The notes beneath the pieces are model-generated. The model was not told the origin of the DNA. It did no database searches and saw nothing but the letters and a program-made list of their open reading frames with translations. Below, in pieces: positions 58,872 to 64,000 of a stretch of 64,000 nucleotides of DNA. The DNA comes from Aulostomus chinensis (lineage: Eukaryota > Chordata > Actinopteri > Syngnathiformes > Aulostomidae): contig JBBMOA010000017.1 of assembly GCA_037954235.1 (NCBI GenBank), positions 13,670,527-13,734,526 on the forward strand. The letters run 5' to 3'. The first letter of the stretch is position 1. Each line of letters begins with the position of its first letter. The translations under genes and the position numbers were made by a program.

Positions 58872-60159
58872 CACCTTACTACCATGGGTGCGTGGACAAA
58901 TATGAAGTACCTGTACAACTACACAGCGAGATGCCATGTTGCATTTATGACAATCCACTCGACATCAGTCTTGTGCCATTTTTTTTCGGATATCCTTTTG
59001 TACACGTCTGTATTTCTCTGTAAAACCTTCAGAACTGACTGAATTCTTATTTTCTCTTTGCGTCAAAGGCAGAAGAAGAAAAAGGTTTTCTTTTCTTTTT
59101 TTTAAGCGCTTTGAATTTACTGTTTTTGTAAGTAGTGACTGTAAATCATATAATATCCATACAATATTACTGGAAGTGTGATTATTACAGAGCACATTGT
59201 GGTCATGATTCGTCTCTGCAAACTTGCCCCAAGATGACCTTCATTACATTTCCTGTGGGAGAGTGCGACCTTGCTGCATGGGTTGGTAGCTTACTTGTAA
59301 CCTTCCACTATGAGGCAGCCGTTTCTGCGAGTGTGCAGTGACATACTGAAACTTGTACTAACTGGAGTTTCTACTTCGTTTTTGTGTATAAATTATAATG
59401 ATTTACCACCAGCCAATAGTTTTAAAATTTGGGCTTCTATGATAATGTCGGCCTGACAAGCCACATCAGTGGGGAGTCAACCATCCCTTCGTACTGTGCG
59501 TATGGTTGGAAACGAGTCTTATTATTATGATTATTCTTAATATGAACAAAAACTTTATTCGGTTCATTGGATGTTCATAGATGATTTAGATTGATAAGGG
59601 AGAGGAGAGATAGGCCTTAAAAATGGAGAAGCCTTAGCGGCGGTTATCCTCCCTACCTCACTCTCTACCTCTCGCTCTACCTCTCGTGCCCTTTGTTTTT
59701 GTTCCATACCACAAAAAAACCCTGATTCATCAATAACCAAATTCACGCCTGTTTGGTTCCGTGTACTGTTTGGTGTGGAGAACATTCAGGTTTACTTCCA
59801 ATCATACTCCATAAATTGACAAGTAAGTTTTTCATACTAAAGTTGAAGCACCTTCGCTTTCACCTCAATCATTTCTGCTGAACAGGAGTTGTGTTGAGCC
59901 TTAGAAGTATAAAAACTGTTTTTTTGGTTTTGTTTTGTTTTTTTTTGCACCAAATGACTTCTCTGTTCTCTGCTTCTCCAGAAAAATACTGTAAAACTAC
60001 AAACCCTTTGACATTAAAAGTAGGGATCCCTGGTTTGCTATTTGGATCTGGAAGTGTTTAATGTTACATGGGCATGCAGTATATGTGAACATCAGGGAAT
60101 TAAACATTCATTTATAAATTTATTTGAAAGAAAATGAGTCATAGTTTGTATATAATAAA

Positions 60160-60190
<31 letters not shown>

Positions 60191-60514
60191 CGCGCATGTG
60201 TGCGCGCATGTGTGCGTGCGTGCATCCTGGGATGGGAGGCTTGATTTTTGCTTTGTATGATTCTCTGTGCTGCTACATGGATTGATCTGGCCTTGACCGG
60301 TGCCAAAAATTTGCAAGTGGAAATGTATTTTTTGTTGTTTTTTTTAAAGTACATGTAACTGCTGACAACTAAATTAGGAGTAGAAATATTTAATTTTATA
60401 TCATTTTCTAATATTATGACTGATTATGTCATGAGTTATTGGTAAGAACTGATATACGGTAACAACACAAATGTTTCAAATTGCATCTCCATAAAGTATT
60501 TTATCAACAATAAA
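58872..60514 (+). other. usp40: Putative usp40 3' UTR
   Basis: No coding exon. AATAAA signals occur at 60154-60159 and 60509-60514; either could end the mRNA. A (TG/CG)n repeat starts just after the first one. Confidence 0.55.
60160..60223. repeat. (TG/CG)n microsatellite
   Basis: Alternating purine-pyrimidine tract with many GCGC interruptions, likely able to form Z-DNA. Confidence 0.95.
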
Positions 60515-62011
60515 GGTCTACATTAATGGCCCCATCTGTTAATTCGACTAAAGGTGACAGTGTTTTTTCTTTTGTGTCCGTGGCAGATGTTTGTGGATTT
60601 TTATGTTGGTCCGAACAACTATTTGTCCGGATTGAAGTCGCTCAGCTCTCCAGTGAATTGCCAGAAATCCTGTTTTTCCTTGACCACACAAACATTTGCA
60701 GGAGACCTGCAAAATGCAATAAAAAAGGAGTGTCTCTATATTACATATGATATATAAGTAGTGAACGGAAAACAGAAATATTTTTCCAATAACTATGGTG
60801 TTTCGTAGCCTTTGTGCTAAGTGGAATTTTTAATCCAGCAAGGTTACACATTTTCCAACAGCTGCAATGTGATGTGACCCAGGGAATCCAAATCACTCCC
60901 AGATGTTGGAACTAGATGGGAAGTAAAGAATGCTTTTTTAAAAAAAATTATTTATTTATTTATTTTTGGTGGGAATTTCATTGCCTGTTGTATGATGTTT
61001 GAATATTTTTGAACACATGCAGTAAGTTGACCTTGGGAGTCCAAATCAGTATAGCAGATATGACTACTGGACACTCACTCTGAGACGTGCCTCTTCTTCT
61101 TTTTTTTTTTTAAACTTCATTGCTTATCATATTTTATATGACTGTCAGAGTGCCTCGGGACCCCAAATCAAGTGTGAGATGGATATTACACTGCAAAATT
61201 TACACTTTATTTTATGTCTATCAGTAATTGAATGGAAACATTTCACACATCTCTTTTATTGCATTTACTGCAATTATTTACTGCCCCCTATATGTTATAT
61301 TAATATTTTTTGGAGTGAAATTCCCACAAAATGCACCTTTAGTCTCCCTTGGAACTTCCATGTCAGTTATTCGTGCCTGACTGGAAATATTGGCCACATT
61401 CAGCGTATGTGATTTCACTAAACTGTGTTTTATTCATCCAGTTTAGTGATAAAATCTGGTATTGATTTGCAGTCACTTGATCACAATACAAGGTCTCGTA
61501 AAAATATCTCAGGTCTCATGACATGAAAAAAAACCTAATTATTTTATGCTCAAATATTTATATAAAGTAAATATTAAGGACATTTAAGCATTTAATTAAG
61601 CTTAAATGTCTTAAATGTTTACTTTATGTATATATTTCTGAGCCGTGAGAGCTTTTAATTAAGCTGTGCCACATGATTTTTCACGATTCAGCTTGAAATC
61701 CTTTAAAAACAACAACAATAATAATATGATCGTCACTTAGTGAAAAGCTTCAGCTCTGACAGAAACCGAGTAGGAGAATCCGCCTTCTTCCTCCAACCGA
61801 AAACTGACTTCAACGCAGTCGACGATTCAACAAAGCACGTTCGGTGACGACAAATCACGACATCCAATCAGCTCTCACTGCGGCTCGAGCGCTGACCTCC
61901 CTTTACGGTATTAAGTTTGACAGACAGACGCGCTAAGGATTTACTACACAGTGACCGGAGGCTGTTTGACTGTCAGATTCTGGACTGTTTGGATCTACAG
62001 CAGCTGCAACG
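60515..62011. other. Intergenic region usp40 to fabp7, with fabp7 promoter
   Basis: No gene is seen. It contains three diverged repeats of a GGGA-TCCAAATCA motif (about 60870-61175), a 96-bp imperfect hairpin (61548-61643) and, from about 61760, a more GC-rich stretch that should be the fabp7 promoter and 5' UTR. No clear TATA box is placed. Confidence 0.6.
61548..61643. repeat. Imperfect inverted repeat (hairpin, about 96 bp)
   Basis: The left arm from GCTCAAATATTTATATAAAG is the near-complement of the right arm that ends CTTTATGTATATATTTCTGAGC. The inner part, ACATTTAAGC, pairs with GCTTAAATGT around a short AT loop near 61590-61598. Arms are about 42 nt with a few mismatches. It is AT-rich and lies about 370 bp before the fabp7 start codon. 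It may be a MITE remnant or a stem-loop; I cannot assign a function. Confidence 0.7.
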
Positions 62012-62867
62012 ATGGTCGATGCTTTCTGTGCAACATGGAAACTGGTGGACAGCCAGAATTTTGATGATTACATGAAGGCACTTGGTAAGCAACAACTAAA
62101 AGGATCTGTTTGTGGCAACAATGCACTGTGGACCACAGCTCACTTGTGTAAAGTAGATCATATTTGCTCGAATGTTAATCTTTTAACGGGAAATTAATAC
62201 ATAAAATCCGCTTTTATCATTGTCTTAACTGGTGTGGGTGATTCTGCGTGATAAAAGGCACTGCTCAGAGGAGTCATCCCTTTTTGACAGGTGTTGGTTT
62301 TGCCACAAGACAAGTGGGAAATGTCACCAAACCCACTGTAGTGATCAGCCAAGACGGGGACAAAGTGGTGGTGAAAACTATGAGCACCTTCAGGAACACT
62401 GAGATCTCCTCCAAACTGGGAGAGGAGTTTGATGAGACCACACCCGATGACCGGCATGTCAAAGTGAGCTGAGACCCTTTGGGGTTTTTTTTTGTGTGTT
62501 TTTTTGCCCACGTAGGTCACACCGAAGAGTATTTTTCATCAGTTTGGCTCAACAAAATGTTCTTATTGCAGTCGACTTTCACCATGGATGGAGACAAACT
62601 GGTGCATGTGCAGAAGTGGGATGGAAAAGAGACCAAATTCATCAGAGAAATCAAGGATGGCAAGATGGTGATGGTGAGAATTCCTTACTTGGGTTTCAAG
62701 TGTGTCACTCTCTGTCATGCACGTATGCTTACGCATGGTTCGTAGAAATCATATGAATATTGCAGCTGATTGCAATATTTCTAATATACGTTGTTTTTTT
62801 TTTGTCTCCCTCACAGACTTTGTCCTTTGAAGGGGTCCAAGCTGTGCGCACGTACGAGAAAGCCTAA
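62012..62867 (+). CDS. fabp7: Brain-type fatty-acid-binding protein
   Basis: Small cytosolic lipid chaperone that binds long-chain, especially polyunsaturated, fatty acids in neural progenitors and radial glia. It has the canonical FABP gene structure of four exons, 62012-62084, 62291-62463, 62572-62673 and 62817-62867 (399 nt, 132 residues plus TAA). The N-terminal signature FCATWKLVDSQNFDDYMK, then GVGFATRQVGNVTKPT, GEEFDET and KLVHVQKWDGKET, fits FABP7 better than heart-type FABP3 (Cys at residue 6, VGNVTKP). The fatty-acid carboxylate pair is seen near the end as Arg127-x-Tyr129 (VRTYEKA). Introns are short (108-206 bp) with normal GT-AG ends. No defect is seen. Teleosts have fabp7a and fabp7b; the C-terminal EGVQAVRTYEKA resembles the fish a form, but this assignment is not secure. 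Confidence 0.95.
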
Positions 62868-63091
62868 CTGGACCGCCCATTTGTTGCACTGTGAAAGATC
62901 GACAATGTTCTTTTTTAAAAAAAACAAAAACAAATGTTCTTTTAAATGCGTGCAGTGATTTGCACTTGATTCGTTCTTGTAAACCTTGATACATATTTTT
63001 GGGAAAATCTTTTGTAAGTTCTTTTATAAGACATTCTAAACTGTGAAGGGCCTAAACTTGTGAAGGAAAAAAAAGGGAAAAAAAAAATAAA
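62868..63091 (+). other. fabp7: fabp7 3' UTR with poly(A) signal
   Basis: A short 3' UTR with AATAAA at 63086-63091 inside an A-rich stretch, about 220 bp after the stop, typical for this compact gene. Confidence 0.75.
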
Positions 63092-63290
63092 GTACTTTTT
63101 CAAACCTTCGTGATGCCATTCATGTGATGATGTTTCTGTCAGCTGTGTATGCACCGATATATAAGTTCTGTTCTAAAAATGTGAGGCTAAACGGTGGGAA
63201 CAGTACTGTCCCTGTGATGGGTCACTTCCAGGTGACAGCTGCAGTGCTGGCGAGCTACACACACATGTGCGCGCACACACGCACGCGGAC

Positions 63291-63349
<59 letters not shown>

Positions 63350-64000
63350 AGTGTGACCATTGAACTCGTGAGAGTGAATGTCCTTGAGTAACCCCCAGAT
63401 GGTCAGATTGAAGGAGGAGACAGAGGGGGTGGGGTGATAGTGATGTCACTTGCCTCGGGATAATCTGCTTTAAAATGTGGTGTCATTACGTAGTGGCATC
63501 ATTCGATGGTTCGGACCAACCGTGACTGAACGCTGCTGCTGGCATGACAACGATGACAGAGCACGGTGCTCAGGATGGACACCTTTTTTATATAAATACA
63601 TTATCCTTCGCAGTCAGGAGCTGACGTCTAAAAATAGTCAACTAAACCCTACTAATCCCCCACAGTTTTTCTACAACATCATTTCAGGCAACCTTTCCCA
63701 CATTTTAAGCAGCGTTTCAATGCCTCCCTCCCTCCCTCCCTCTGTGCGGCCCTGTGAGTTGTGTCTAGCCTACTGAATACCACCACTACAAGTGATCATT
63801 CTTCTCATCTCAACACACAGACTGCCAAGTTTTGACCCACCTCTGAATAGACCGCCACACAAAAGAAACTGGGGTAACTGGAGTGGAACTCATTCGGCCG
63901 TTGCCCACTGAATTAATTGAAATTAGACACACAAAAAAAAAAAATCAGTCTGTCCTGCAGTTGCCAAAAATTCAACTCTAAACTGAAGTTTTAGTTGAAG
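63092..64000. other. Downstream non-coding DNA
   Basis: No gene recognised. It contains a long CA microsatellite (63256-63348) and a (CCCT)n run near 63724-63740. The open frame at 63477-63776 has no family features. Confidence 0.65.
63256..63348. repeat. (CA)n microsatellite
   Basis: An interrupted CA/CG part followed by about 24 uninterrupted CA units. Confidence 0.97.

Noticed and set aside
1..64000. CRISPR array, operon, phage or integrated-virus genes
   Set aside because: No regularly spaced repeats with unique spacers, no polycistronic gene packing and no viral protein frames were seen. Dinucleotide repeats are the only regular arrays.

Overview
The window is nuclear DNA of a bony (teleost, probably percomorph) fish. 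All protein-coding genes are split by short introns, (TG/CA)n microsatellites are dense, and tRNA-headed SINEs of a type widespread in fish genomes are present. The encoded proteins are vertebrate-specific families with fish-type sequences. I assembled the genes exon by exon from reading frames, splice sites and remembered family sequences. No database search was run.

Layout: six genes, all on the + strand, head to tail. (1) 3017-19826: an unconventional myosin X heavy chain (myo10 family), 41 coding exons, lacking only about the first 40 codons, which must lie upstream. (2) 24512-30498: pttg1ip, a small single-pass PSI-domain membrane protein. (3) 33054-34414: sumo3, a ubiquitin-like modifier. 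(4) 39554-46398: tspear, a secreted laminin-G/EAR-repeat protein. (5) 48253-58871: usp40, a ubiquitin-specific protease with a long ubiquitin-like tail. (6) 62012-62867: fabp7, a brain-type fatty-acid-binding protein with the canonical four exons. Bases 1-3016 are intron or upstream DNA. The gaps between genes hold untranslated regions, microsatellites and SINE pieces.

The genes do not form a pathway. pttg1ip, sumo3 and tspear are neighbours on human 21q22.3, so this part is an old vertebrate block. In human, UBE2G2 lies between SUMO3 and TSPEAR, and I find no trace of it here. myo10, usp40 and fabp7 belong to other human chromosomes.

Most notable observations: an FH1-like polyproline segment in the myosin tail and a glycine-rich insertion in its FERM domain; a shortened lever helix; a 14-nt microexon in the motor; three GC-AG introns; an unexpected in-frame candidate exon inside the USP40 catalytic domain; a complete 398-bp hAT-type MITE with 8-bp target duplication in a usp40 intron; two SINEs with target-site duplications; and a 96-bp imperfect hairpin upstream of fabp7. 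I found no CRISPR array, operon, virus or prokaryote-style system.
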